Shown: piece after piece, positions 26,426-35,172 of the stretch
Layout of the letters: the number at the start of each line of letters is the position of its first letter
Numbering within the stretch: position 1 is the first letter of the stretch
DNA from: Rhizobium sp. BK316
GTDB lineage: Bacteria > Pseudomonadota > Alphaproteobacteria > Rhizobiales > Rhizobiaceae
Direction of reading: 5' to 3'
DNA: 64,000 bases
Assembly (NCBI RefSeq): GCF_014193695.1
Contig: NZ_JACHZR010000001.1
Coordinates: 781,309-845,308 of the forward strand
Program-made: the position numbers and the translations under genes
Notes under the pieces: generated by a model
Seen by the model: the letters and a program-made list of their open reading frames with translations, nothing else
What the model was told of the DNA's origin: nothing
The model's database searches: none

Positions 26426-26736
26426 ATCCGTTCCTTTCGAGGGTTCGAACAAGATGTGGTGCTTGAAGTGAACGCAGCGGACCGCAAATAGATGCGTCGA
26501 TCGTCTCGACGCGCGACCAGCAAGCCACGGCTATGTCGCCCACTGCTTCTCAAGAAGGCATATGTTCTTCGACGGATGCCGGCGGAGCGAAGGCCGGAGT
26601 AAACCATTCGGTAAGGCGACAGTGCGGAACCGAAGGAAGGGAGGCTCCGGAACCAATCGCCAGCATATCGGTTGATACACTGATCTCCATGCTACGAGAG
26701 AAGCGAAACCGGCAGAATGGCCGGAGGGAGGTTTCG
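26426..26736. other. Divergent upstream region holding an EcfG-type promoter
   Basis: 311 bases between divergent small genes. It contains the GGAAC-N16-GGTT promoter candidate for the + strand gene. I see no convincing promoter for the minus-strand gene and no coding frame with a ribosome site. Confidence 0.45.
26649..26673 (+). promoter_or_regulatory. EcfG-type general stress promoter candidate
   Basis: GGAAC at 26649-26653, 16 bases, GGTT at 26670-26673. The alphaproteobacterial EcfG consensus is GGAAC-N16/17-CGTT, often with G at the first -10 position. The ATG of the next gene is 63 bases downstream, a normal leader. Confidence 0.5.
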
Positions 26737-27000
26737 ATGGATCTGAACGGAGCAAAGGTGACGCATCGGCAGAACGCCTGGCATGTCGATTTCTTCGGCG
26801 ACGCCGGTGAGCAGCTGACGGTGCGCCTTCCCGAGGCGGCGGCGCTGAGTGAAGAAGACGCAATCGATCGCGCCAGGGAAATGATGGTGCAGCTCACGCC
26901 CTTCGGTACCCGAGGCGGCGAGCCAAGCCTCAATCGCTACGACAGTTTGAGCAACGGCAATTTCGACGACGATCAACCGCCTTTCGGGGTGAAACATTGA
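26737..27000 (+). CDS. Small uncharacterised protein with EcfG-type promoter
   Basis: An 87-residue protein (MDLNGAKVTHRQNAWHVDFFGDAGEQLTVRLP...). A strong GGAGGGAGG site lies five bases before the ATG at 26737. The N-terminal half alternates hydrophobic residues like a beta-sheet, the middle (SEEDAIDRAREMMVQL) is a helix, and the tail is disordered. It is followed 12 bases later by a GFA-family gene and then trehalose synthase, so the three may form a stress operon. No known family. Confidence 0.6.
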   Translation: MDLNGAKVTHRQNAWHVDFFGDAGEQLTVRLPEAAALSEEDAIDRAREMMVQLTPFGTRGGEPSLNRYDSLSNGNFDDDQPPFGVKH

Positions 27001-27012
27001 GGGAGGCCTTGG

Positions 27013-27387
27013 ATGACCATACGTCACGGGAGCTGCAATTGCGGCAAGGTGCGCTATCAGGTGGAGGGCGAACCGAAGCGCGTCGGGCTTTGCCATTGCA
27101 CTGACTGCCGGCAGGAGAGCGGCGCAGCCTTTACCTATTACGCGATCTGGCCGGCGACCGCCTTCAAGACAACGGGAGAAACCGCAGTGCATCAAGGCCG
27201 CCGTTTCTGCCCGACGTGCGGGTCGCGGGTTTTTGCCTACGACGAAAACGAGGCCGAGATCAAACTCGGGACCCTGCAGGATGCGCCGACCAGCCTCAAG
27301 CCCACCTATGAGCTCTGGATCAAGCGGCGCGAACCTTGGCTGCGGCCGGTCGAGGGTGCGGAACAGTTCGTGGAAGATCGAATTTGA
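27013..27387 (+). CDS. GFA-family zinc protein (Mss4-like fold)
   Basis: A 124-residue protein of the glutathione-dependent formaldehyde-activating enzyme family. Zinc ligands are visible in CNCGKVRY (CxC), CHCTDCRQESG and FCPTCGSRVF (CxxC). Family members include Gfa and many proteins without proven substrate, so formaldehyde activation should not be assumed. It sits between a small stress-type gene and trehalose synthase on the same strand. Confidence 0.8.
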   Translation: MTIRHGSCNCGKVRYQVEGEPKRVGLCHCTDCRQESGAAFTYYAIWPATAFKTTGETAVHQGRRFCPTCGSRVFAYDENEAEIKLGTLQDAPTSLKPTYELWIKRREPWLRPVEGAEQFVEDRI

Positions 27388-27456
27388 TAGGTGTCCGATG
27401 TCGAAGTTCGGCAATCCAGGACACCAGGTGAGTCAGCGGAAGACCAAGGGATCTCG

Positions 27457-29100
27457 ATGTCGGATAATGGGCTGCAGCATCCTCTTTGGCACAAAGATGC
27501 AATCATTTATCAATTGCACGTCAAATCTTTTTTCGATGCCAATGGCGACGGGGTCGGCGATTTTGAGGGATTGACGCAGAAGCTAGATTATCTGGCGCAG
27601 CTCGGCATCAATACCATCTGGCTACAGCCATTTTACCCGTCACCGGACAAGGATGACGGGTATGATATTTCCGACTACACGGGCATCCGGCCGGAATTTG
27701 GGACAGTCGATGACTTCAGCCGGTTTGTCGGGGAAGCCCACGCGCGGTCGATCCGGGTCATCGCCGAGCTTGTCATCAACCACACGTCCGATCAGCACCC
27801 TTGGTTTCAGCGGGCAAGACAGGCGCCTCCCGGTTCGCCCGAGCGCGCGTTCTACGTCTGGTCGGACACTGACAAGAAATTCAAGGAAACCCGCATCATT
27901 TTCGTCGATGCCGAGAGGTCGAACTGGACTTGGGATCCTGTGGCGAAATCCTATTTCTGGCATCGCTTTTATATCCATCAGCCGGATCTCAACTATCGAA
28001 ACCCGGCGGTTGTCGAAGCCCTGCTGAACACCATGCGCTTCTGGCTGGATCTCGGCGTCGACGGTTTTCGGCTCGATGCCATTCCGCATCTTGTCGAGCG
28101 CGACGAGACGCGCAACGAAAACCTGCCCGAAACCCATGCTCTTCTGAAGCATATCCGAAAGACATTGGATGCCAGCTACCCCGGCAAGGTGCTTCTTGCC
28201 GAGGCCAATCAATGGCCGGAGGAAGCGCGCCAATATTTCGGCAAGGGCGACGAATGCCATATGGCTTTTCATTTTCCGCTGATGCCGCGGATATTCACGG
28301 CGATTGCCAAAGCTGACAAGCAACCGATCGTCACTATCATCGGTCAGACATATGACATTCCGAAGAGCTGCCAATGGGCGATCTTCCTGAGAAATCACGA
28401 TGAACTGTCGCTGGAGATGGTCAGCGAAGAGGAACGCAATTTCCTCTGGGATACCTATGCTGCAGACAAACGGGCGAGGCTCAATCTCGGCATCCGCCGC
28501 AGGCTAGCGCCATTGATGGGCCAGGACCGCAGGCGCATAGAGCTCCTGCACATCCTGCTCTTATCATTGCCGGGCAGCCCGGTGCTCTATTACGGCGACG
28601 AACTGGGGATGGGTGACAATATCGACCTCGGAGACAGGAACGGGGTGCGCACGCCGATGCAATGGGCGCCAGACAGGAACGCCGGCTTTTCGACTGCGCC
28701 TGAGGAGAAGCTTCCGCTGCCGCCGATCGACGATCCGCAATATGGCTTCAGGGCGATCAATGTCAGGGAGCAAGACAGCGATCCGCATTCGCTGCTCAAC
28801 TGGCTTCGCCGCATTCTGCGGCTGCGCACCGCGCACCAGGCCTTTGGGCGGGGAGCGATCCGCTTCCTCGAAAGCGGTAACCCGGCGGTCATCGCCTATT
28901 TGAGGGAATATGGTGAGGAGAAATTGCTCTGCGCCGCCAACCTGTCGGACGCGTCCGTCGCCGCCGACGTGCAGCTCGTCGGGTTGAGGGGCCGCACCCC
29001 CGTCGAACTCATCAATGGCGAGGCATTCCCCGAGATTTCCGAAACCGACTACCGGCTGACCTTTCAGCCCTACGGTTACTATTGGCTGCGCCTCGATTGA
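27457..29100 (+). CDS. treS: Trehalose synthase (maltose-trehalose isomerase), GH13
   Basis: A 547-residue GH13 enzyme expected to isomerise maltose and trehalose. The catalytic residues are Asp207 in GVDGFRLDAIPHL, Glu249 in LLAEANQWPEEA and Asp315 in LRNHDELSLEMV; the TreS-type sequence DGYDISDY and PVLYYGDELGMGDNI are present. It lacks the C-terminal maltokinase domain found in some TreS fusions. ATG at 27457 has AAGGGA upstream; an in-frame GTG at 27391 is possible. Trehalose is an osmo- and desiccation protectant; the neighbouring genes carry an EcfG-type promoter, consistent with stress induction. Confidence 0.85.
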   Translation: MSDNGLQHPLWHKDAIIYQLHVKSFFDANGDGVGDFEGLTQKLDYLAQLGINTIWLQPFYPSPDKDDGYDISDYTGIRPEFGTVDDFSRFVGEAHARSIRVIAELVINHTSDQHPWFQRARQAPPGSPERAFYVWSDTDKKFKETRIIFVDAERSNWTWDPVAKSYFWHRFYIHQPDLNYRNPAVVEALLNTMRFWLDLGVDGFRLDAIPHLVERDETRNENLPETHALLKHIRKTLDASYPGKVLLAEANQWPEEARQYFGKGDECHMAFHFPLMPRIFTAIAKADKQPIVTIIGQTYDIPKSCQWAIFLRNHDELSLEMVSEEERNFLWDTYAADKRARLNLGIRRRLAPLMGQDRRRIELLHILLLSLPGSPVLYYGDELGMGDNIDLGDRNGVRTPMQWAPDRNAGFSTAPEEKLPLPPIDDPQYGFRAINVREQDSDPHSLLNWLRRILRLRTAHQAFGRGAIRFLESGNPAVIAYLREYGEEKLLCAANLSDASVAADVQLVGLRGRTPVELINGEAFPEISETDYRLTFQPYGYYWLRLD

Positions 29101-29128
29101 ACTTTTGGCTCAAAATGCCTGATCACGC

Positions 29129-29518
29129 TTAGTCGAAACGAAAAAGGCCGAGAGGCATCCTCGTCATTCTCCGAGGAGGCAGCGACCGCAATCGTCCGGC
29201 CACCAGGAGCGTTACGGCAATGACGCCGGCGAGCTTGAGCCAGGGATAGTTTCCAGGCTGCTCACGGGCGCTCGTATCCGCCCGTTGGGCGCGTGCCGAA
29301 ATGGAGGCCTTCGCCTGCTCGCGGAGGAGAGCGAGGTGTCTGCGCAGCAATGTTAGATCTTCCTGCAATCTTGCGAGCTCGCCGGTCTCCTGCTTCTCCG
29401 CCGCATAATCGACCGGAAGCAACCTGGCCTCTTCCGTTTCAGTGGCCTCTTCAATGTCGGCAAGATGTTCGTCAAGTTCGGTCTTCGTCTTGAATCCGCG
29501 CGTCCTTATATCAGTCAT
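29129..29518 (-). CDS. Small membrane protein with coiled coil
   Basis: A 129-residue protein starting MTDIRTRGFKTKTELDEHLA. A charged region rich in Glu and Leu (residues 35-75, ELARLQEDLTLLRRHLALL) should form a coiled coil; one transmembrane helix (LKLAGVIAVTLLVAGRL) near residue 98 is followed by a basic C-terminus. ATG at 29518 has GGGAGGTG just upstream. It resembles rhizobial DUF883/DUF3618-type stress membrane proteins in layout only. An EcfG-like promoter with one mismatch lies upstream. Confidence 0.6.
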   Translation of the reverse strand: MTDIRTRGFKTKTELDEHLADIEEATETEEARLLPVDYAAEKQETGELARLQEDLTLLRRHLALLREQAKASISARAQRADTSAREQPGNYPWLKLAGVIAVTLLVAGRLRSLPPRRMTRMPLGLFRFD

Positions 29519-29558
29519 AGGCACCTCCCATCCGGCGGGTTCACTATCGCAAGATGAG

Positions 29559-29583
29559 AACGCACTCAGCCGTCATAAGTTCG
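29559..29583 (-). promoter_or_regulatory. EcfG-like promoter with one mismatch, minus strand
   Basis: Read on the minus strand: CGAAC (29583-29579), 16 bases, CGTT (29562-29559). The first base differs from GGAAC. It lies 41 bases upstream of the ATG at 29518, a normal leader length. Confidence 0.35.
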
Positions 29584-29770
29584 AAGCTTGCCGACACATC
29601 CCGTGTGGTGCTCAGTTTCACGGCAACAGCCGGTCGAGTGGGGTGATTTCACGACCATTTGAGAGTGGAATAAGCCTCACGGCTATGGCTGTATGGTGGC
29701 ACGGCTTTCGAGCCAGTGGCTGATAGCGGACAAGGAAACTCGGCTCTAACAAGCACCCGCATCCAAGTCT

Positions 29771-31282
29771 TTATCGCGCATCCGTCACGTGGTTGAGTTC
29801 CGCCATCAAGGCGCGACCGCTGGACCATGCGATGACGATATAGGCGAGCCCCCCCACCACAACTCCCATGAACAGATCCACCAATGGAAGATTCAGACTG
29901 CCGCCAGTCGTGTGCAGAGCTAGGCCGACCGCACCGACCATGACACAGGCACCCAATCCGGCCGGAAGGATCCGGCGCAACAGCGATGGCCAGCGAAATC
30001 TCGTGCCGCGCTGCAGGAAATACAGGGATACGGCAGTCGTCAATGCCGCAGCCACGACTTGCGCGACGGCGATATTGAGCAGTTGCGGCCCGATCCAGCC
30101 CGCGATCGCGAGGCAGGCGAGGCTGGTCGCCGTAAACAGCATGTTCAGGCGCGGCAGCAGCGCAACGCGGCCGATTATGCTGAGCACAGGCTCGTTGAGC
30201 ATCTGGATGACGGCAATGCCGCGCGCGGCGGCCAGCAGGATGAGGACCGGCGCCGCTGCGAGCCATTGCGCGCCGAGAGCCACGCTTACGAGCTGTTTCG
30301 ATATCACGGCAAGGCCCATGAAGACCGGAAGCGCTGCGAAAGCCGTCGCAGCCATGATCAATCCCATCAGACGGCTGAGGCCTTCCTCACCGCCGCCCGC
30401 CTCACCCTGCTGGCGGGAAAAGTAGCTCCATGCCAGCATCCGTACGGGTTCGGAAATCAGCTCGGTGACGGCGCCGACGATGCGGCTTGCCATTCTGTAG
30501 AGGCCGACTTCCGTCGCGCCGATGAAGAAGACGATCAGGAATTCCGCGCCGTAACTTTGCGCAAATTGCATCAGGCGCGATGCCAGCAGCCGCGTGGAGT
30601 AAACCAGCGCCTCGCGGGCGGTGGTGAGCTTGAATTCGAAGCGAGGAAGCCAGCGCGCAAAGCCCGTGGATATCAGCAGCGCAACGAGCACGACGCAACA
30701 CCGTCCTGCCGCAAGCGCGACGATGCCCCAGCCGAGCAACAACCCTCCGGCGGTCACGAGAAGGCCCAAAAATTCCGAAGCCGCCTGGTAGCAGGCAAGT
30801 TCACGGAGCCGTCGCCCCCTCACCAGCACGCCGCTTTGGCAGATGATGAAGGTACCGGGAACGATTGTGGCCATCAGCAGCAGAAGGGTGAGGAAAATCG
30901 ATCCGCTGGGCTGCAGCCAGATAAGGGAAATGGCAAGCCCGAGGAAACCGAGAATGGTGAAGGCGAGCCCGCTTGCAAGCGCACAATAGAGAACCGTACC
31001 GGGCAGCTCCCTATCGTGCGGCGCAGCGATAAGATATTCACTCCATCCGGCCTCGGCAATCTTTGATTGCAATAATACGGTCGAGGAGACCATGGCAAAG
31101 ATACCGACCTCGGCCGGTGAGAGGACGCGAGCGGCGACCAGCAACGTGCCGATGCCGCAGAGTTGGCTTACCAGACGCGCGCCCGAAACCCACAGCGCAT
31201 CCCGTGACGTAGACGCACTGCGTGGCTTGTGATCTTCACCTTCTCCGGACACTGCAGTTGACGCAACACTAGATGTGCCCAT
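29771..31282 (-). CDS. Polysaccharide flippase, Wzx/MOP family
   Basis: A 503-residue membrane protein with about 12-14 helices. The first helix pair ALWVSGARLVSQLCGIGTLLVAARVLSPAEVGIFAMV has the ARxLSPxEVG signature of oligosaccharide flippases (PST/Wzx). It is expected to move lipid-linked sugar units to the periplasm. ATG at 31282 is favoured by spacing to AAAGAA; a GTG two codons upstream is possible. It is divergent from an operon of nucleotidyltransferase-like and GDPD-like genes, from which it is separated by a region with an inverted repeat. Confidence 0.82.
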   Translation of the reverse strand: MGTSSVASTAVSGEGEDHKPRSASTSRDALWVSGARLVSQLCGIGTLLVAARVLSPAEVGIFAMVSSTVLLQSKIAEAGWSEYLIAAPHDRELPGTVLYCALASGLAFTILGFLGLAISLIWLQPSGSIFLTLLLLMATIVPGTFIICQSGVLVRGRRLRELACYQAASEFLGLLVTAGGLLLGWGIVALAAGRCCVVLVALLISTGFARWLPRFEFKLTTAREALVYSTRLLASRLMQFAQSYGAEFLIVFFIGATEVGLYRMASRIVGAVTELISEPVRMLAWSYFSRQQGEAGGGEEGLSRLMGLIMAATAFAALPVFMGLAVISKQLVSVALGAQWLAAAPVLILLAAARGIAVIQMLNEPVLSIIGRVALLPRLNMLFTATSLACLAIAGWIGPQLLNIAVAQVVAAALTTAVSLYFLQRGTRFRWPSLLRRILPAGLGACVMVGAVGLALHTTGGSLNLPLVDLFMGVVVGGLAYIVIAWSSGRALMAELNHVTDAR

Positions 31283-31347
31283 GGTCACATGTTCTTTTTA
31301 GTTAAAACCGAGGTAAATTCCTTACTTCTACGCGCTTTGCATGTGTT

Positions 31348-31367
31348 ACCAAAGTAACAACTTTGGT
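31348..31367. promoter_or_regulatory. Inverted repeat ACCAAAGT-N4-ACTTTGGT in the divergent glycan promoter region
   Basis: Perfect 8-base arms with a four-base centre. A second nested dyad (GTTAC-CAAA-GTAAC, 31345-31358) overlaps it. It sits between the divergent starts of the flippase and the GDPD-like operon, the position expected for a shared operator. AT-rich DNA around it fits a promoter. Confidence 0.5.
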
Positions 31368-31379
31368 GTATATTCTATG

Positions 31380-31408
31380 TTGACGACTTATACTCACTTC
31401 TGCATAGT
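31380..31408 (+). promoter_or_regulatory. Possible sigma-70 type promoter of the GDPD-like operon
   Basis: TTGACG (31380-31385), 17 bases, CATAGT (31403-31408). The -35 matches five of six bases and the -10 four of six. It lies just downstream of the inverted repeat. Confidence 0.35.
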
Positions 31409-31525
31409 TAAAATGAAATTACAATCATGCATGTGAAATTTGGTCGGCAGATGCATGGATTTTATCCAGCTGTTTGTAGCGACACAAAATCGTTTGCTGG
31501 CCGATTGGGCCGGAAGGGCATGATC

Positions 31526-32197
31526 ATGATGATACTCGCACATCGCGGCTGGTGGCAGGCGCCCCATGAGCGGAATAGCTTAGGGGCATTCGAGAAGGCA
31601 TTTGCAGCCGGACACGGCGTTGAACTTGATGTTCGCGATCTGAATGGCGAACTGGTTATTTCACACGATCCTCCCACAACCGGAGCGCTGCCTTTCGAGC
31701 GCGTTCTTGAGTGCTATGCGAAAAATGGCGCCCCCGGACGGCTGGCCATCAACATCAAGGCGGACGGTCTCTGCCCGGTTCTCGTGCCGATGCTGGAACA
31801 ATATAGTGTGACGAAACGCTCCTTCGTTTTCGACGCCTCGGTTCCCGATCTCAGGCCCTATCTCGACAGCGATATCCCGGTCTTCACCCGCTTCAGCGAG
31901 GTCGAGTTCTACCCGTCCTTCTACGAACGCTGCCAGGGTGTCTGGGTGGATTCCTTCACCGAAAAGCCGGCATCCATCGAACGCGCGATCGATGATCTAC
32001 GACGCGGCAAATATGTCGCGATGGTCTCGCCGGAACTGCATAAGCGCCCGCATGAGGCAGTCTGGGCCGCCTGGTCCGGCGCATTGCGGCAGTCTGCAAA
32101 GAGCGGTCTTTCACTCGAGCGGCTGATGATCTGCACCGATCTGCCCGATGCAGCCGAGCAGAGCTTTGCCTGGATGGTTGAGGAGGAAGTCACATGA
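31526..32197 (+). CDS. GDPD-like phosphodiesterase of the glycan operon
   Basis: A 223-residue TIM-barrel protein: ILAHRGWWQAPHERNS, VELDVRD and VISHDPP hold the HRG, metal and catalytic His positions of glycerophosphodiester phosphodiesterases, followed by INIKADG. It is shorter than UgpQ (13 kb) and lacks a signal peptide. ATG at 31526 is chosen by its spacing from GGAAGG; ATGs at 31520 and 31529 are alternatives. It overlaps the HAD gene by four bases and shares an operon with nucleotidyltransferases, so it may process a glycerol-phosphate-type or sugar-phosphodiester intermediate instead of lipid debris. That role is inferred. Confidence 0.7.
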   Translation: MMILAHRGWWQAPHERNSLGAFEKAFAAGHGVELDVRDLNGELVISHDPPTTGALPFERVLECYAKNGAPGRLAINIKADGLCPVLVPMLEQYSVTKRSFVFDASVPDLRPYLDSDIPVFTRFSEVEFYPSFYERCQGVWVDSFTEKPASIERAIDDLRRGKYVAMVSPELHKRPHEAVWAAWSGALRQSAKSGLSLERLMICTDLPDAAEQSFAWMVEEEVT

Positions 32198-32823
32198 TCC
32201 GTGCTGTTTTGTTCGACATGGATGGCGTGCTGATCGATGCCAAGGAATGGCACTACGAGGCACTGAACCGGGCGCTCGATCTTTTCGGCATGCCGATCGA
32301 CCGCCAGGCGCATCTGACCACGTTCGATGGCCTGCCGACCCGGCGTAAGCTGGAAATCCTCTCCCGTTCCAATGGTTTGCCGAAGGGGCTGAACGAGCTG
32401 ATCCACGACCTGAAACAGGACTATACGATGGAGCTGATATACACCCGCTGCAAGCCGGTGTTTGCTCATCAGTATGCGTTGAGCCGCCTCAAACATGACG
32501 GCTACAAGATCGCGGTCTGCTCGAATTCGATCCGTGTCACCATCGAATCCATGATGCGGCGCGCCGGATTGATGGAATATATCGACCTCATCGTCTCCAA
32601 CGAGGACGTCACCCGCGCCAAGCCGGATCCGGAAATGTATGTGACGACAATGGAGCGCTTCGGCCTGAGGCCGGATGAGTGCCTGATTCTCGAGGACAAT
32701 GAATACGGCCTGAAAGCCGCACGCGACAGCGGAGCTTACGTCATGCAGATCGGCACACCGGCCGACGTCATCCACGGCCGGATCGTATCGGAGATCAAGC
32801 GTGTATCGGAGGTGATGGCATGA
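32194..32823 (+). CDS. HAD-superfamily phosphatase/mutase
   Basis: A 209-residue class I HAD protein with a C1 helical cap. Motif I FDMDGVLIDAKEWHYEALN, motif II VCSNSIR, Lys in RAKPDPEMY (motif III) and motif IV LEDNEYGLKAA are intact, so phosphohydrolase or phosphomutase activity is likely. It overlaps its neighbours by four bases on both sides (ATGA). In this operon it probably dephosphorylates or isomerises a sugar-phosphate-like intermediate before nucleotidyl transfer. Confidence 0.8.
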   Translation: MIRAVLFDMDGVLIDAKEWHYEALNRALDLFGMPIDRQAHLTTFDGLPTRRKLEILSRSNGLPKGLNELIHDLKQDYTMELIYTRCKPVFAHQYALSRLKHDGYKIAVCSNSIRVTIESMMRRAGLMEYIDLIVSNEDVTRAKPDPEMYVTTMERFGLRPDECLILEDNEYGLKAARDSGAYVMQIGTPADVIHGRIVSEIKRVSEVMA

Positions 32824-34313
32824 TCGTCCTGTTCCCCACCACGGGCGCAAGTCCCCATTTCAGCCCGGAAGACTATGCTTATCCGCGCCCGCTCATCGAA
32901 GTCGCCGGAAAGCCGATGATCCTGTGGGCCATCGAGAACCTGAAGTCGCTCGGCGGCGACACGCGTTTCCTTTTCGTCGTCGATCAGCAGGATGCCGTCA
33001 AATATTCCTACGAGCGGATCTTCGACCTGAGCACGAACGGCCGTTCCGAGGTGGTCATGCTGAAAGGCCCGACGGCCGGCGCGCTCTGCACTTGCCTGAT
33101 GACCATTGACAGGATCGATCCCACCGAGCCGCTGGTCATCGCCAACAGCGACCAGATCATCGACACCCGCCTTGCATCCGTGATTGCGGAATTCGAGGCG
33201 GCCGAGGCGGATGCTGGTGTCATCACCTTCGAAACGGTCCACCCGCGCTGGTCCTATGCGACGCTCGGCGACGACGGTCTTGTCAACCGCACGTCCGAGA
33301 AGGATGTCATCAGCAACAAGGCGATCGCCGGATTCTACTATTTCCGCGAGGCCCGGATCTTCTTCAAGGCCGCGACTGCCGCCTTGCGGCATGGGGTCAC
33401 GGTGGAAGACCGCTATTACGTCAGCTCCTCGCTGAACGAAGTGATCCTGGATGGCGGCCGCGTTGTGTCGGCGAGCATTCCGGCCGACCGCTACCACAGC
33501 TTCTACAACCCGAAAATGATCGAGAATTTCGAGGTGAACGGGGTGCGCCGCCTATCCTCTGCACAGGCCGCACGGCCCGTGCAACTGGTAGTGCCGGCCG
33601 CCGGCCGGGGCAGCCGCTTCGCCAAGGTCGGCTTCGCCCGCCCGAAACCCTTCATCGATGTGCTTGGCCGGCCGATGATCCAGCATGTGCTGGAAAATAC
33701 CCTGCCGCCCGGCGGACAGCCGACGGTCCTGCTGCTGCGCGAACATCTGGACAGCCAAACGGATGCGGTGGCCGAGCTTCGCTCGCAGGGTGTCGGGATC
33801 GTTTCGGTCGATCATATCACCGAGGGCACCGCCTGCACCGTTCTTCTGGCGCGCCAGCACCTCGACGAGGAGGCACCCCTTCTCATCGCCAATTCCGACC
33901 AGGTCGTGGATATGCGGATCGTCGATTTCATCGACGACTGCATGTCGCGCGATCTCGACGGATCGATCCTCGTTTTCCGCGATCCGAAGCGCGATCCGAA
34001 ATGGTCCTTCGCAGAAACCGATGCGGCAGGCTTTGTGCTCAGGGTTGCCGAAAAGCAGCCGATCTCCGAACTGGCGACGGTCGGCATCTACTTCTTCCGC
34101 CGCGCCGGCGATTTCATGAAGGGTGCTCTCGACATGATGGTGCATAACGACCGCACCAACAACGAGTTCTATGTCTGCCCCGCCTATAACTACGCCATCC
34201 GCAACGGCGCACGCATCGGCGTTTACGAAATCGACGTCAGAAACATGCACGGGCTTGGCACGCCCGAGGATCTGGCAGAGTACCTGCAAAGCCGTGAGCC
34301 TGCCTATGCCTGA
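32820..34313 (+). CDS. Tandem nucleotidyltransferase (two GT-A type domains)
   Basis: A 497-residue fusion. Domain 1 (about residues 1-245) starts LFPTTGASPHFSPEDYAYPRPLIEVAGKPMI, with a changed nucleotide-binding loop but a kept PRPLIEV. Domain 2 (from about 254) has the canonical VPAAGRGSRFAKVGFARPKPFIDVLGRPMI. Both have IANSDQ, the metal-binding NSDQ segment, and a RWSYA/KWSFAE motif. Sugar-phosphate nucleotidyltransferases normally have one such domain, so a two-step or regulatory arrangement is suggested. It overlaps the HAD gene by four and the next gene by eight bases. Confidence 0.72.
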   Translation: MIVLFPTTGASPHFSPEDYAYPRPLIEVAGKPMILWAIENLKSLGGDTRFLFVVDQQDAVKYSYERIFDLSTNGRSEVVMLKGPTAGALCTCLMTIDRIDPTEPLVIANSDQIIDTRLASVIAEFEAAEADAGVITFETVHPRWSYATLGDDGLVNRTSEKDVISNKAIAGFYYFREARIFFKAATAALRHGVTVEDRYYVSSSLNEVILDGGRVVSASIPADRYHSFYNPKMIENFEVNGVRRLSSAQAARPVQLVVPAAGRGSRFAKVGFARPKPFIDVLGRPMIQHVLENTLPPGGQPTVLLLREHLDSQTDAVAELRSQGVGIVSVDHITEGTACTVLLARQHLDEEAPLLIANSDQVVDMRIVDFIDDCMSRDLDGSILVFRDPKRDPKWSFAETDAAGFVLRVAEKQPISELATVGIYFFRRAGDFMKGALDMMVHNDRTNNEFYVCPAYNYAIRNGARIGVYEIDVRNMHGLGTPEDLAEYLQSREPAYA

Positions 34314-35049
34314 CGTCGGCATCGGACCGGGCGCGACGGCGCCGTTGAACATCATCATTCCCATGGCCGGGAGTGATTTCGAACGGCCTGACGGCTCGGT
34401 GAAGGCGGAAATACCGGTTGGAAAGACGACATTGCTTGGCGCCACGCTGGAAGCGCGCTCGTGGTGGACCACAGCAGCAGTTCCTGTTTTCGTGCTACGG
34501 GATCAGCCCGGATCGCGGCGCTATGCGCGGGAAACATTACTGAGGCACTATTCGACCGCGCGGATCGTATGGCTGTCCGAAATGAGTGGCGGCGCTGCCT
34601 GGAGCGCTGCGGCCGGTACCGCACTCGCTGCCTTTCCGGATGCACCCGTCGTCGTCGATCTCTGCGATATCATCTTCGACAGCGATGCGGACATTGCTGC
34701 AATCTTTGCCGCCGATCCCAATCTCGGCGGCTTGGCGCTCACATTTGGCTCCCGCCATCCGCAATACAGCTATATCAGGCTTGGAGATGATGGCCGTATG
34801 CTGGAAGCGAGGGAGAAGATCGTTATTTCCGGCAATGCATCGGCAGGCGTCTATGCCTTCCGCAGCGTCGCCGTTTTTCATCTGGCTCTGGCACATAGCC
34901 TGCAGAACCGGGCGAGCCTTGCGCATAACGGCCTGCTTTTTGTGTGCCCGATGCTGAACGGCGTAGTCGCACACGGTTTCGATGTCCGGACGCTACCGGC
35001 GCGTGACGTGTTCGATGTCAAGATCGCAGACGCGGCCCTTGCCGGCTAG
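34306..35049 (+). CDS. Degenerate nucleotidyltransferase-like protein
   Basis: A 247-residue protein related to the two domains of the gene before it (IIIPMAGSDFERPDGSVKAEIPVG at the N-terminus; VVVDLCDIIFDSD in place of IANSDQ; HPQYSYIRLGDDGRM matching HPRWSYATLGDDG). The GxGxR nucleotide loop and the NSDQ motif are lost, so it may be a non-catalytic partner or have a new substrate. Its ATG at 34306 lies inside the end of the upstream gene, so translation is coupled. It is the third copy of this fold in a row. Confidence 0.6.
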   Translation: MPDVGIGPGATAPLNIIIPMAGSDFERPDGSVKAEIPVGKTTLLGATLEARSWWTTAAVPVFVLRDQPGSRRYARETLLRHYSTARIVWLSEMSGGAAWSAAAGTALAAFPDAPVVVDLCDIIFDSDADIAAIFAADPNLGGLALTFGSRHPQYSYIRLGDDGRMLEAREKIVISGNASAGVYAFRSVAVFHLALAHSLQNRASLAHNGLLFVCPMLNGVVAHGFDVRTLPARDVFDVKIADAALAG

Positions 35050-35172
35050 CGTCAAAGATGAGGGAAATACTGGCGCCGTTCCGCTTCGAAGGGTCACGGA
35101 GCCTTGCCAACGATCCGCTCGACACGCGTTCGCGGGGATCAGGGGACCTAGCAAACCGGATGGGAGTTCATC

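Noticed and set aside
31302..31316. TTAA-N7-GTAA upstream of the flippase as a CtrA box
   Set aside because: Only seven of eight bases match and the region is AT-rich, so chance is likely.
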